DNA from: Pseudomonas bharatica CSV86
GTDB lineage: Bacteria; Pseudomonadota; Gammaproteobacteria; Pseudomonadales; Pseudomonadaceae
Direction of reading: 5' to 3'
Assembly (NCBI RefSeq): GCF_000319305.2
Contig: NZ_AMWJ02000001.1
Coordinates: 1,527,001 to 1,591,000, forward strand
DNA length: 64,000 bases
Of this stretch, positions 47,835 to 56,116 are shown piece after piece. Both the position numbers and the translations under genes were made by a program. The notes beneath the pieces are model-generated. The model was not told where the DNA came from, ran no database searches, and saw nothing but the letters and a program-made list of their open reading frames with translations. Numbering within the stretch: position 1 is the first letter of the stretch; every line of letters starts with the position of its first letter.

Positions 47835-47842
47835 AAACAAAA
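47835..47842. repeat. Target site duplication, left copy (AAACAAAA)
   Basis: The 8 bp immediately outside the left inverted repeat are AAACAAAA, identical to the 8 bp outside the right repeat (50828-50835). ISL3 elements are known to duplicate 8 bp. Confidence 0.93.
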
Positions 47843-47866
47843 GGGTATCCGGAATTTCTGGTTGAT
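47843..47866 (+). repeat. Left terminal inverted repeat of the ISL3 element
   Basis: 24 bp starting GGGTATCCGGA and ending TGGTTGAT; 20 of 24 positions match the complement of the right end. Confidence 0.92.
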
Positions 47867-48018
47867 AAAATGCCAAAGATGTAAAGAAGAAAATCTTTCT
47901 CAGCGGATTATCTGATTGATCCTCTTCAGCCTACTCTACTGCCAATTTTCTGTTTCCACCTTCGCCTGAGTCTTCATAGCGATGCTGACTAGGGAGGACA
48001 GCGAGAGCTGGGCAAGCG

Positions 48019-48333
48019 TCAAAGCGGTTCTGGTTCATGCGCAATCCGGACACCTGCACAACATTCCTCTTGTAAGAAACCGATCAAATTCTCTAGGTGC
48101 CCATACTCGGGTATACAGACAATCGTGCGGCTATGTTTCTCCTGCCGGATCAGCCCTACCTTGGCCATGCGCGCAAGGTGATGTGATAGCGTCGAAGCAG
48201 GAATACCCAGCCCCTTCTGGATATCTCCGACCGAAGCCCCATCATGGCCAGCTTTGACCAGAAAGCGGAACACGGACAGTCGGTGACTATTCCCTAGCTC
48301 AGCTAAGCTGGCTGCAACCTTTTCGTGATCCAT
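48019..48333 (-). CDS. ArsR/SmtB-family metalloregulator (transposon passenger)
   Basis: A 104-aa winged-helix repressor: ELGNSHRLSVFRFLVKAG, then the recognition helix region GIPASTLSHHLARMAKVGLI. The alpha-3 ELCVCDL arsenic site of classic ArsR is absent (GDIQKGL there). Three cysteines remain, C73 and the C-terminal pair C91-C92, which could form a thiolate site for As(III), Sb(III) or a soft metal. The ATG at 48333 has GGGG 7 nt upstream; a TTG four codons earlier is less likely. Divergent from the permease across a 111-bp operator region. Confidence 0.85.
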   Translation of the reverse strand: MDHEKVAASLAELGNSHRLSVFRFLVKAGHDGASVGDIQKGLGIPASTLSHHLARMAKVGLIRQEKHSRTIVCIPEYGHLENLIGFLQEECCAGVRIAHEPEPL

Positions 48334-48358
48334 AGCACGCCCCAATAATTCGATGTTT

Positions 48359-48432
48359 CTAGAATTATAGTTGACAGGTCGGATAAACGCAAGTAGGCTG
48401 CGTACATCATTTCGACAATACTAGAAATATAG
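48359..48432. promoter_or_regulatory. Divergent promoter/operator of the ArsR-permease genes
   Basis: Two near-identical 12-mers, CTAGAATTATAG (48359-48370) and CTAGAAATATAG (48421-48432), differ at one base and are each partly palindromic; both are likely ArsR sites. A -35 TTGACA (48371-48376) follows the first directly, with TAGGCT 17 nt later as -10 for the permease direction. The second site overlaps the permease ribosome binding site AGGAG. Confidence 0.6.
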
Positions 48433-48444
48433 GAGTAATATTGA

Positions 48445-49479
48445 ATGTCATCTCAACTCCAAGACGCTCTAGGCATGTTCGCCTTTCTCGCTATCGAGCT
48501 ATCGGTTTTATTCATTGGCATTAGCTTGCTGGTCGGAGTTCTTCAACGTCACATCCCACCATCCAAGGTGGAAGCGTTACTGACTTCCAGTGGGAAGCGA
48601 GGCTATTTTCTTGCTGCTGGTTTAGGAGCTATAACGCCCTTCTGTAGTTGCTCGACTATCCCCATGTTGAAAGGGTTGATTCGGGCACGGGCCGGTTTTG
48701 GGCCGATGATGGTGTTTCTTTTCTCATCTCCGTTGCTGAATCCTATCGTCGTCGGCCTGCTGGTTGCCACGTTTGGATGGACACTTACTGCTATCTATGT
48801 GCTCGCCGCTTTGGTGGTCGCGGTAGGTGCCGGATGGCTGCTTCACACGCTTGGCTTCGAGCGTTATGTGCGCCGGACGGCGACACAAGAGAGCAGTGGA
48901 TGTAGTTCATCAGCAAGCCCGTGCAGTGCTACATCGACCGCATCGAGTTGCGGCACCAACAGCTGCGACACCACTCCGAAGACGGCTTCTTGCGGGGCTG
49001 ATAGGAAGACAACAGTCTCTACGTCTAGCGAATGCTGTGACAGTCAACCCACTGTCACGGTTAAGAAAGAAGGGAAGTACAGTGGTGTGTGGCGGGAAGC
49101 TTGGTCGGACTTTATCGATGTGTTGCCTTACCTGCTCATCGGTATTGCGATTGGCAGCGTGATCTATGGTTTCATGCCCACTGACTTATTGGAGCAGTAT
49201 GCAGGCCCAGATAATCCCTTTGCCATTCCAGTTGCCGCTGTCATCGGCGTGCCGTTGTATATTCGCGCTGAAGCCGTCATACCTCTGGCAGCGGCTCTGA
49301 TGGCCAAAGGCGTGGGTGCCGGGACGGTGCTAGCGTTGATCATCGGCAGTGCCGGAGCCAGCCTGACTGAGCTCATTCTGTTGCGCTCTTTGTTCACGCT
49401 GAAGCTTTTAGCGGCGTTTTTAGCAGTCATTTTTGCTATGGCGATGATTGCCGGTTACGCCACCTACCTGTTTTTCTGA
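48445..49479 (+). CDS. ArsP/SO_0444-type permease with Cys-rich loop (transposon passenger)
   Basis: A 344-aa membrane protein of the DUF318/ArsP_1 permease family with about 8-10 helices in two halves. The conserved ITPFCSCSTIPMLKGLIRAR motif (about residues 60-79) and the second-half repeat GVPLYIRAEAVIPLAAALM are visible. Between the halves is a hydrophilic loop (about residues 150-205) with seven cysteines in Ser/Thr-rich sequence, plausibly a metal-binding segment as in SO_0444-like members. ArsP exports trivalent organoarsenicals, and related proteins act on Cu/Zn, so the substrate is undecided. AGGAG lies 9 nt before the ATG. Not clearly paralogous to any other gene in the window. Confidence 0.85.
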   Translation: MSSQLQDALGMFAFLAIELSVLFIGISLLVGVLQRHIPPSKVEALLTSSGKRGYFLAAGLGAITPFCSCSTIPMLKGLIRARAGFGPMMVFLFSSPLLNPIVVGLLVATFGWTLTAIYVLAALVVAVGAGWLLHTLGFERYVRRTATQESSGCSSSASPCSATSTASSCGTNSCDTTPKTASCGADRKTTVSTSSECCDSQPTVTVKKEGKYSGVWREAWSDFIDVLPYLLIGIAIGSVIYGFMPTDLLEQYAGPDNPFAIPVAAVIGVPLYIRAEAVIPLAAALMAKGVGAGTVLALIIGSAGASLTELILLRSLFTLKLLAAFLAVIFAMAMIAGYATYLFF

Positions 49480-49491
49480 TCAAGGCGGGAG

Positions 49492-50769
49492 ATGATTAAT
49501 TCGTTAAGCCTTCCTGGGTACCAGTTGGTGGATTCTGATGAGCAGAATGAAGACATACATTTTCGGCTTGAAGCACCTACACCAGTAGCCTGCGAGGGGT
49601 GCGGCGTGCAGGGTGAGTTCGTGCGGTTCGGCAAGCGTGACGTTCCCTATCGTGATCTGCCCATCCACGGCAAGCGGGTCACTCTCTGGGTGGTCCGCCG
49701 CCGATACACCTGCCGGGCCTGCAAGACAACATTCAGGCCCCAGCTACCGGAGATGGTGGACGGATTCCGTATGACACTGCGGCTGCATGAGTACGTGGAG
49801 AAGGAATCCTTCAACCACCCCTACACCTTTGTGGCGGCACAGACCGGCCTGGACGAGAAGACGGTGCGCGACATCTTCAACGCCCGCGCCGAGTTCCTGG
49901 GGCGCTGGCACCGCTTCGAGACGCCCCGCATCCTGGGCATTGACGAGCTATACCTGAACAAGCGCTACCGCTGCATTCTGACCAACATTGAGGAGCGAAC
50001 CCTGCTCGACCTGCTGGCCACCCGCCGCCAGGACGTGGTGACCAACTACCTGATGAAGCTGAAAGACCGGCAGAAGGTCGAGATCGTCAGCATGGACATG
50101 TGGAACCCCTACCGGGCAGCGGTCAAGGCTGTGCTGCCCCAGGCCCGTATCGTGGTCGATAAGTTCCATGTGGTGCGCATGGCCAACGATGCCCTAGAGA
50201 GAGTGCGCAAGGGCCTCAGAAAGGAGCTGAAACCGTCCCAGAGCCGGACTCTCAAGGGAGACCGGAAAATCCTGCTGAAACGCGCTCACGAAGTCTCAGA
50301 CCGGGAGCGCCTCATCATGGAGACCTGGACAGGCGCGTTCCCGCAACTGCTGGCCGCCTACGAGCACAAGGAGCGCTTCTACGGCATCTGGGACGCCACC
50401 ACACGGCTCCAGGCAGAAGCCGCCCTGGACGAGTGGATAGCCACCATCCCGAAGGGCCAAAAGGAAGTCTGGAGCGATCTGGTCAGGGCAGTGGGAAACT
50501 GGCGCGAAGAGACCATGACCTACTTCGAGACGGACATGCCCGTCACCAACGCTTACACGGAGTCCATCAACCGACTGGCCAAGGACAAGAACCGTGAAGG
50601 GCGCGGTTACTCCTTCGAGGTGATGCGGGCACGAATGCTCTACACCACGAAGCACAAGAAGAAGGCACCGACTGCGAAGGTCTCTCCTTTCTACAAGAAA
50701 ACCATCGGTTACGGACTGCCGGACTTCGCAGAGGAACTCAACTACGGAGTCGATCTATCAACCATCTGA
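49492..50769 (+). CDS. tnpA: ISL3-family transposase
   Basis: A 425-aa DDE transposase. The N-terminal zinc-binding region has CEGCG and CRACKTTFRPQ; an HTH follows (FVAAQTGLDEKTVRDIF). The catalytic domain shows the first Asp in LGIDELYLNKRY, the second in VSMDMWNPYRAAV, and the Glu in TNAYTESINRLAKDKNREGRGYSFE. The length suits ISL3 (400-440 aa), and no stop or shift interrupts it. It starts 12 nt after the permease stop, so it is probably transcribed from the ArsR-controlled promoter. Only one copy occurs in the window. Confidence 0.95.
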   Translation: MINSLSLPGYQLVDSDEQNEDIHFRLEAPTPVACEGCGVQGEFVRFGKRDVPYRDLPIHGKRVTLWVVRRRYTCRACKTTFRPQLPEMVDGFRMTLRLHEYVEKESFNHPYTFVAAQTGLDEKTVRDIFNARAEFLGRWHRFETPRILGIDELYLNKRYRCILTNIEERTLLDLLATRRQDVVTNYLMKLKDRQKVEIVSMDMWNPYRAAVKAVLPQARIVVDKFHVVRMANDALERVRKGLRKELKPSQSRTLKGDRKILLKRAHEVSDRERLIMETWTGAFPQLLAAYEHKERFYGIWDATTRLQAEAALDEWIATIPKGQKEVWSDLVRAVGNWREETMTYFETDMPVTNAYTESINRLAKDKNREGRGYSFEVMRARMLYTTKHKKKAPTAKVSPFYKKTIGYGLPDFAEELNYGVDLSTI

Positions 50770-50780
50770 TAATGGTATCA

Positions 50781-50810
50781 GGTTGGTGGGGTAAAGGTGC
50801 CCCATCAACC
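50781..50810. terminator. Subterminal hairpin of the ISL3 element
   Basis: An 11-bp stem GGTTGGTGGGG/CCCCATCAACC (one G-U pair as RNA) with an 8-nt loop, 12 bp after the transposase stop and running into the right inverted repeat. No T-tract follows. It may limit transcription out of or into the element. Confidence 0.5.
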
Positions 50811-50827
50811 ATTAAATCCGTATACCC
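50804..50827 (-). repeat. Right terminal inverted repeat of the ISL3 element
   Basis: 24 bp whose complement begins GGGTATACGGA and ends TGGTTGAT, matching the left end at 20 of 24 positions. Confidence 0.92.
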
Positions 50828-50835
50828 AAACAAAA
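50828..50835. repeat. Target site duplication, right copy (AAACAAAA)
   Basis: Exact copy of the left 8 bp. It merges with the A-run at the foot of the infA terminator, so the insertion point lies at the end of the infA transcription unit. Confidence 0.93.
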
Positions 50836-50860
50836 AAGCCCGGCATATGCCGGGCTTTTT
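50832..50860 (-). terminator. Intrinsic terminator of infA
   Basis: A GCCCGGCATATGCCGGGC palindrome flanked by A5 and T5 tracts, 15 bp after the infA stop. The T-tract on the minus strand abuts the ISL3 target site, so the hairpin and five of the T residues survive the insertion. Confidence 0.9.
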
Positions 50861-50875
50861 CGTTCGTATCGACTT

Positions 50876-51094
50876 TTAGCGGGCGCGGTAGGTGATGCGC
50901 CCTTTGCTCAGGTCGTACGGCGTCAGTTCGACGCGGACCTTGTCGCCAGTCAGGATACGGATGTAGTTCTTGCGCATCTTTCCGGAGATGTGCGCGGTTA
51001 CGACGTGCCCGTTTTCCAACTCCACGCGGAACATGGTGTTGGGCAGGGTGTCGACGACAGTGCCTTCCATTTCGAAGCTGTCTTCTTTCGACAT
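50876..51094 (-). CDS. infA: Translation initiation factor IF-1
   Basis: A 72-aa OB-fold protein that binds the ribosomal A site during initiation. The sequence [20 protein letters not shown] through GRITYRAR is that of bacterial IF-1, of normal length. The ATG at 51094 is chosen because IF-1 begins there; the upstream extension to 51163 is not conserved in character. Confidence 0.97.
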
Positions 51095-51196
51095 GCAGTA
51101 AAGCCCTCGGTGTTCAGTTATGGCCGGCCACAGAAGCACCCGGCTACAAAAAGTGGCGTGCATTGTGCCCGAAAAAGGGAGGTCAAGCCAAGGATT

Positions 51197-51904
51197 TCAG
51201 TTCAGGGTGACCCAGCGCTGGTTGATCAGCAATTCAATAGGGCGGTATTGGGTCTTGTAGTTCATTTTTTTGCAGTTCTTGATCCAATAACCAAGGTACA
51301 CGGCGTCCAGGCCCAGGCGCAGGGTTTCGCCGATCTGCCAGAGGATGGCGTAGCGGCCGAGGCTGCGTCGCTCTTCGGCCGGTTCGTAGAATGTATAGAC
51401 CGCAGACAGGCCGTTTGGCAGCAGGTCGGTGACCGCTACGGCAACCAGTCGCCCCTGCAGACGGAATTCGTAAAAGCGCGAAAACGGCAGGTCCCTGACC
51501 AGGAAGGTGGAAAACTGGTCCCGGCTCGGCGGGTACATGTCGCCATCGGCGTGGCGCTGTTCGATATAGCGCCGGTACAGGTCGAAGTATTCTTCGTTGA
51601 AGGCGGGGCGGGCAGCGCTCACCACCAGGTCGGCATTGCGCTTGATGATGCGCTTCTGCTGCCGGTTCGGCGTGAAGCGCGCAGCCGGAATGCGTGCCGG
51701 CACGCAGGCATTGCAGTTCTGGCAGTGAGGACGGTACAGGTGGTCGCCACTGCGACGAAAGCCCATTTCCGACAGGTCCGCGTAGACGGTGGCGTCCATT
51801 GGCTGGCTCGGGTCAAGAAACAGCGTAGTAGCCTGCTCGTCAGGCAGGTAACTGCAGGCATGGGGTTGAGTGGCATAAAACTTCAACCGCGCCAGCTCAG
51901 TCAT
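51197..51904 (-). CDS. bpt: Aspartate/glutamate leucyltransferase (Bpt)
   Basis: Transfers Leu from Leu-tRNA to proteins with N-terminal Asp or Glu, creating N-degrons for ClpS-ClpAP. The 235-aa protein has the N-terminal conserved CSYLPDEQA and CxxC-like [14 protein letters not shown], and the catalytic GNAT-like region with [18 protein letters not shown] at 51904 preferred over one two codons upstream. It follows aat in the same direction with about 50 bp between. Confidence 0.93.
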   Translation of the reverse strand: MTELARLKFYATQPHACSYLPDEQATTLFLDPSQPMDATVYADLSEMGFRRSGDHLYRPHCQNCNACVPARIPAARFTPNRQQKRIIKRNADLVVSAARPAFNEEYFDLYRRYIEQRHADGDMYPPSRDQFSTFLVRDLPFSRFYEFRLQGRLVAVAVTDLLPNGLSAVYTFYEPAEERRSLGRYAILWQIGETLRLGLDAVYLGYWIKNCKKMNYKTQYRPIELLINQRWVTLN

Positions 51905-51957
51905 GATCAACCCCTCGGCAGATTTTTACTAATTGTAAGCCAGCTCTGGAAACTCGC

Positions 51958-52653
51958 CTAGCAAACGGCCTGGGTGCAGGTCCAGGTGGCGTCATTGGGC
52001 TGGTCCAGATATTGACGCAGATAGTCGGCGAAGGTTGCCCTGGAGATGGCGCGAGCACCCAGGCTGTGCAGATGCTCGGTAGGCATCTGGCAGTCGATCA
52101 GGACGAAACCGGCCTGGCGCAGGTGCTCGACCAGCGCGACGAAACCGACCTTGGAAGCGTTGTCTGCCCGGCTGAACATCGATTCACCGAAGAACAGCCG
52201 GCCCATGGCCAGGCCATAGAGTCCGCCGACCAGTTCACCGTCGTGGCGTACTTCCACGGAGTGGGCAAGGCCTTGACGATGCAGCTCCACGTAGGCCACC
52301 TGCATGCTGTCGGTGATCCAGGTGCCGTCGGCATAGGCCCTGGGCGCGGCACAGGCGGCAATCACGGCGGGAAAGTCCTGGTCGAAGCTGACCTGGTAAT
52401 GCCCTTGGCGGATGAACTTGCGCAGCGAGCGCGAGATATGCAGCTCGTCGGGGAACATCACCGTGCGCGGATCCGGAGACCACCAGAGGATCGGCTGGCC
52501 GTCCTGGTACCAGGGGAAACAACCATGGCGATAGGCCTGGACCAGGCGCTCGGGGCGCAGGTCGCCGCCGGCGGCGAGCAGGCCGTTGGGTTCCTGCAGG
52601 GCCTTTTCCAATGGCGGGAAATCCAGGGTGTTGCGGTTCAGCCAGGTCAGCAT
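51958..52653 (-). CDS. aat: Leucyl/phenylalanyl-tRNA-protein transferase
   Basis: Adds Leu or Phe to N-terminal Arg or Lys, marking proteins for ClpS-ClpAP. The 231-aa protein has [20 protein letters not shown] (about residues 42-61), [19 protein letters not shown] and the [14 protein letters not shown] motif. The ATG at 52653 ([19 protein letters not shown]) is the family start. Divergent from ftsK with a 351-bp spacer. Confidence 0.95.
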   Translation of the reverse strand: MLTWLNRNTLDFPPLEKALQEPNGLLAAGGDLRPERLVQAYRHGCFPWYQDGQPILWWSPDPRTVMFPDELHISRSLRKFIRQGHYQVSFDQDFPAVIAACAAPRAYADGTWITDSMQVAYVELHRQGLAHSVEVRHDGELVGGLYGLAMGRLFFGESMFSRADNASKVGFVALVEHLRQAGFVLIDCQMPTEHLHSLGARAISRATFADYLRQYLDQPNDATWTCTQAVC

Positions 52654-53004
52654 CGGGTTCCGTCGCGTGTGTCGGGGCAGGGGAGGGCGCCCAGCATGAC
52701 CCGAAAAAGCCCCGGCGGACAACCCGTTGCCTGGCGCGTGTGGTGCGCTTGGATGACGGCCGTCTGCCTTGTGCGCAACTTAATATCGGGGCAGTTGTCC
52801 CAACCATGCAAAAACCCCGCATAAGCCTTTGTCACAAAAGAAAATGCGTGCTCAAATTGTTGTATTGGAATTTGCTCCTGTCATGGCTCGTTCCGCCGAG
52901 TGCAATGGCGATGGATCGACAGTAATGTTAAAAGTAGTGATTTGTTGACCGGGCCCCTCGGTCAATCACGGTTGGACGCGCATCCGCGCAGGAATAGACC
53001 CGTT
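52654..53004. other. aat-ftsK divergent intergenic region
   Basis: No gene seen. In P. aeruginosa trxB lies between aat and ftsK; as far as I recall P. putida lacks it here, and so does this window. The ftsK-proximal part has an inverted repeat TTGACCG-N7-CGGTCAA (52945-52965), which could fold in the ftsK leader or act as an operator. No LexA box (CTG-N10-CAG with AT core) was found. Confidence 0.5.
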
Positions 53005-55410
53005 TTGAAGAAAAACACAGCAACACCCAGCCCCCAGCCGCTCTGGCGCCAGCAGTTGCACTACAGGCTCAAGGAAGGTGCCCTGATTGCCATGGGCGCC
53101 CTGTGCCTCTACCTGTGGATGGCATTGCTGAGCTACGACCAGGCCGACCCGGGCTTCAGTCACACCAGCAACGTCGAACAGGTGCAGAACGCCGCCGGCC
53201 GCGCGGGTGCCTTCTTCGCCGACGTCCTGTTCATGGTGCTCGGCTATTTCGCCTACATCTTCCCCTTGCTGCTGGCAATCAAGACCTGGCAGATCTTTCG
53301 CGAACGCCACCAGCCGTGGCAGTGGAGCGGCTGGTTGTTCTCGTGGCGGCTGATCGGCCTGGTGTTCCTGGTCCTTTCCGGCGCGGCCCTGGCCCATATC
53401 CATTTCCATTCCGCACCGAGCCTGCCGGCCTCGGCCGGCGGCGCACTGGGCGAGAGCCTTGGCGACCTGGCGAAGAACGCCCTGAACGTGCAGGGCAGTA
53501 CCCTGATGTTCATCGCGCTGTTCCTCTTCGGCCTGACCGTGTTCACCGATCTGTCGTGGTTCAAGGTGATGGACATCACCGGCAAGATCACCCTCGACCT
53601 CTTCGAACTGATCCAGGGCGCCGCCAGCCGCTGGTGGAGCGCGCGCAACGAGCGCAAGCAACTGGTCGCGCAATTGCGCGAGGTCGACGAGCAGGTCAAT
53701 GAAGTGGTGGTCCCGGTGGTGCCGGACCGCCGCGAGCAGGCTAAGGCCCGCGAACGCATCATCGAGCGTGACCAGGCGTTGGCCAGGCATGTCGCCGAGC
53801 GCGAGGAAAAGACCCCGCCGGTGATCATGCCCGCGCCGGCCAAGGCCCCCGAACCGAGCAAGCGCGTGCAGAAAGAGAAGCAGGTGCCGCTGTTCGTCGA
53901 CAGTGCCGTCGAAGGTACGCTGCCGCCGATCTCGATTCTCGACCCGGCCGAGCAGAAGAAAGTCAACTACTCGCCCGAATCCCTGGCGGGTGTCGGCCAG
54001 TTGCTGGAAATCAAGCTGAAGGAGTTCGGCGTCGAGGTCTCGGTGGACTCGATCCACCCGGGCCCGGTGATCACCCGCTACGAAATCCAGCCGGCCGCCG
54101 GCGTCAAGGTCAGCCGCATCGCCAACCTGGCCAAGGACCTGGCACGGTCCCTGGCGGTGACCAGTGTGCGCGTGGTCGAGGTGATTCCCGGCAAGACCAC
54201 CGTGGGCATCGAGATCCCCAACGAAGACCGGCAGATCGTGCGCTTTTCCGAAGTGCTGTCGTCGCCGCAGTACGACGAGGCCAAGTCGCCGGTTACCCTG
54301 GCCCTCGGTCATGACATCGGCGGCAAGCCGGTGATTACCGACCTGGCCAAGATGCCGCACCTGCTGGTAGCCGGTACCACCGGTTCCGGCAAGTCGGTGG
54401 GCGTGAACGCCATGATCCTGTCGATCCTGTTCAAGTCCAGCCCGCAGGACGCCAAGCTGATCATGATCGACCCGAAGATGCTCGAACTGTCGATCTACGA
54501 AGGCATCCCGCACTTGTTGTGCCCGGTGGTCACCGACATGAAGGACGCCGCCAACGCCCTGCGCTGGAGCGTCGCGGAGATGGAGCGGCGCTACAAGCTG
54601 ATGGCGGCCATGGGCGTGCGCAACCTCGCAGGCTTCAACCGCAAGATCAAGGACGCCGAGGAAGCCGGCGAGCCGATCTACGACCCGATGTTCCGTCGCG
54701 AAAGCATGGACGACGTGCCGCCGACCCTGGGTACGCTGCCGACCATCGTGGTGGTGGTGGACGAATTCGCCGACATGATGATGATCGTCGGCAAGAAGGT
54801 CGAGGAGCTCATCGCCCGTATCGCCCAGAAGGCCCGGGCCGCCGGTATCCACCTGATCCTTGCCACCCAGCGCCCGTCGGTGGACGTCATCACCGGCCTG
54901 ATCAAGGCCAACATCCCGACCCGCATGGCGTTCCAGGTGTCGAGCAAGATCGACTCGCGGACCATCATCGACCAGGGTGGCGCCGAGCAACTGCTCGGTC
55001 ACGGTGACATGCTCTACATGCCGCCCGGCACCAGCCTGCCGATCCGTGTCCATGGCGCTTTCGTCTCCGACGACGAGGTGCACCGTGTGGTCGAGGCATG
55101 GAAGCTGCGGGGCGCACCGGATTACAACGACGACATCCTCAATGGCGTCGAGGAGGCCGGCAGCGGCTTCGAAGGCGGCGGTGGCGGCGAGGGTGGTGAA
55201 GATGCCGAGACCGACGCGCTCTACGATGAAGCCGTGCAGTTCGTCCTGGAAAGCCGTCGTGCCTCCATCTCCGCGGTACAGCGCAAGCTGAAGATCGGCT
55301 ACAACCGCGCCGCACGGATGATCGAGGCTATGGAAATGGCCGGTGTGGTCACCCCGATGAATACCAATGGATCACGCGAAGTCATCGCGCCGGGGCAGGC
55401 GCGGGACTGA
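53005..55410 (+). CDS. ftsK: DNA translocase FtsK
   Basis: A septum-located DNA pump that clears chromosome ends and activates XerCD at dif. The 801-aa protein has four membrane helices in residues 25-200, a linker rich in charged residues (~215-320), the RecA-like motor with Walker [12 protein letters not shown] (K463) and Walker [14 protein letters not shown], and the C-terminal gamma winged helix ([20 protein letters not shown]) that reads KOPS. The start is TTG at 53005: no ATG fits, and the protein then begins [21 protein letters not shown], aligning with P. aeruginosa FtsK. AGGA is 11 nt upstream, a loose spacing. Confidence 0.95.
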   Translation: MKKNTATPSPQPLWRQQLHYRLKEGALIAMGALCLYLWMALLSYDQADPGFSHTSNVEQVQNAAGRAGAFFADVLFMVLGYFAYIFPLLLAIKTWQIFRERHQPWQWSGWLFSWRLIGLVFLVLSGAALAHIHFHSAPSLPASAGGALGESLGDLAKNALNVQGSTLMFIALFLFGLTVFTDLSWFKVMDITGKITLDLFELIQGAASRWWSARNERKQLVAQLREVDEQVNEVVVPVVPDRREQAKARERIIERDQALARHVAEREEKTPPVIMPAPAKAPEPSKRVQKEKQVPLFVDSAVEGTLPPISILDPAEQKKVNYSPESLAGVGQLLEIKLKEFGVEVSVDSIHPGPVITRYEIQPAAGVKVSRIANLAKDLARSLAVTSVRVVEVIPGKTTVGIEIPNEDRQIVRFSEVLSSPQYDEAKSPVTLALGHDIGGKPVITDLAKMPHLLVAGTTGSGKSVGVNAMILSILFKSSPQDAKLIMIDPKMLELSIYEGIPHLLCPVVTDMKDAANALRWSVAEMERRYKLMAAMGVRNLAGFNRKIKDAEEAGEPIYDPMFRRESMDDVPPTLGTLPTIVVVVDEFADMMMIVGKKVEELIARIAQKARAAGIHLILATQRPSVDVITGLIKANIPTRMAFQVSSKIDSRTIIDQGGAEQLLGHGDMLYMPPGTSLPIRVHGAFVSDDEVHRVVEAWKLRGAPDYNDDILNGVEEAGSGFEGGGGGEGGEDAETDALYDEAVQFVLESRRASISAVQRKLKIGYNRAARMIEAMEMAGVVTPMNTNGSREVIAPGQARD

Positions 55411-55474
55411 TCCCTCTTCAATGGCGGTAGGCGAAGACGCCCGCCGCTTCATTCATTCAGCAACGAGGATTGCC

Positions 55475-56098
55475 ATGCGCCTGATTCGCATGATGTTGGT
55501 TTCCGCTTTGAGCCTGTCCAGTGCCTCGGTGTTCGCCGCCGACGCCGACGTGGCGCGCCTGAGCCAGTTGCTCGAGCGCTCGACGACCATCAGCGCCAAC
55601 TTCTCTCAACTGGCACTGGATTCCAGTGGCACCCAACTGCAGGAAACCAAGGGACAGATGGCGGTCAAGCGCCCGGGTCTGTTCTACTGGCACACCGACG
55701 CACCACAGGAGCAGGTGGTGGTGTCCGACGGCAAGAATGTCACCCTGTGGGACCCGGACCTGGAGCAGGCGACCATCAAGAAGCTCGACCAGCGCCTGAC
55801 CCAGACCCCGGCGCTGCTGCTGTCCGGCGATATCTCGAAGATCGGTCAGAGCTATGACATCACTTCGAAAGAGCAGGGCGAGGTGATGGACTTCGTTCTG
55901 CGTCCCAAGACCAAGGACACCCTGTTCGACTCCCTGCGCCTGTCCTTCCGGGGTGGCCTGATCAACGACATGCAGTTGATCGACAGCGTTGGCCAGCGCA
56001 CCAACATCATGTTCACCGGGGTCAAGGCCAACGAGTCGATCCCGGCGAGCAAGTTCGAGTTCGTCGTGCCCAAGGGCGCGGACGTGATCAAAGAGTAA
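55475..56098 (+). CDS. lolA: Outer-membrane lipoprotein carrier protein LolA
   Basis: A periplasmic chaperone moving lipoproteins from LolCDE to LolB. The 207-aa precursor has a signal peptide ending at SVFA-A (about residue 20), then [20 protein letters not shown] and the conserved [19 protein letters not shown]. The ATG at 55475 is chosen from the signal peptide; the open frame to 55367 overlaps ftsK. It ends 18 nt before rarA, likely one transcription unit. Confidence 0.95.
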   Translation: MRLIRMMLVSALSLSSASVFAADADVARLSQLLERSTTISANFSQLALDSSGTQLQETKGQMAVKRPGLFYWHTDAPQEQVVVSDGKNVTLWDPDLEQATIKKLDQRLTQTPALLLSGDISKIGQSYDITSKEQGEVMDFVLRPKTKDTLFDSLRLSFRGGLINDMQLIDSVGQRTNIMFTGVKANESIPASKFEFVVPKGADVIKE

Positions 56099-56116
56099 GA
56101 GGTCGCCTAGCCGTCC

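Larger units (their letters stand above)
47843..50827. mobile_element. ISL3-family transposon with ArsR-permease passenger genes
   Basis: A complete 2985-bp element. Its ends are imperfect 24-bp inverted repeats with 20 matches, GGGTAT-C-CGGA...TGGTTGAT on the left and the complement of GGGTAT-A-CGGA...TGGTTGAT on the right, flanked by a perfect 8-bp duplication AAACAAAA. Inside are a minus-strand ArsR-family gene, a divergent permease gene and, 12 nt behind the permease, an ISL3-type transposase. It has inserted in the A-rich foot of the infA terminator, between clpA and infA. Left part is visibly less GC-rich than the chromosome. ISL3 elements with passenger genes (for example ISPpu12 type) are known in Pseudomonas. 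The 175 bp between the left end and the ArsR stop hold no gene. Confidence 0.95.

Noticed and set aside
47702..47842. REP pair after clpA as part of the ISL3 element
   Set aside because: It lies outside the inverted repeats and target duplication and matches REPs elsewhere in the window.
52654..53004. Degraded trxB between aat and ftsK
   Set aside because: Only 351 bp remain and no thioredoxin-reductase motif is visible in any frame; P. putida-type genomes also lack it here, as I recall.
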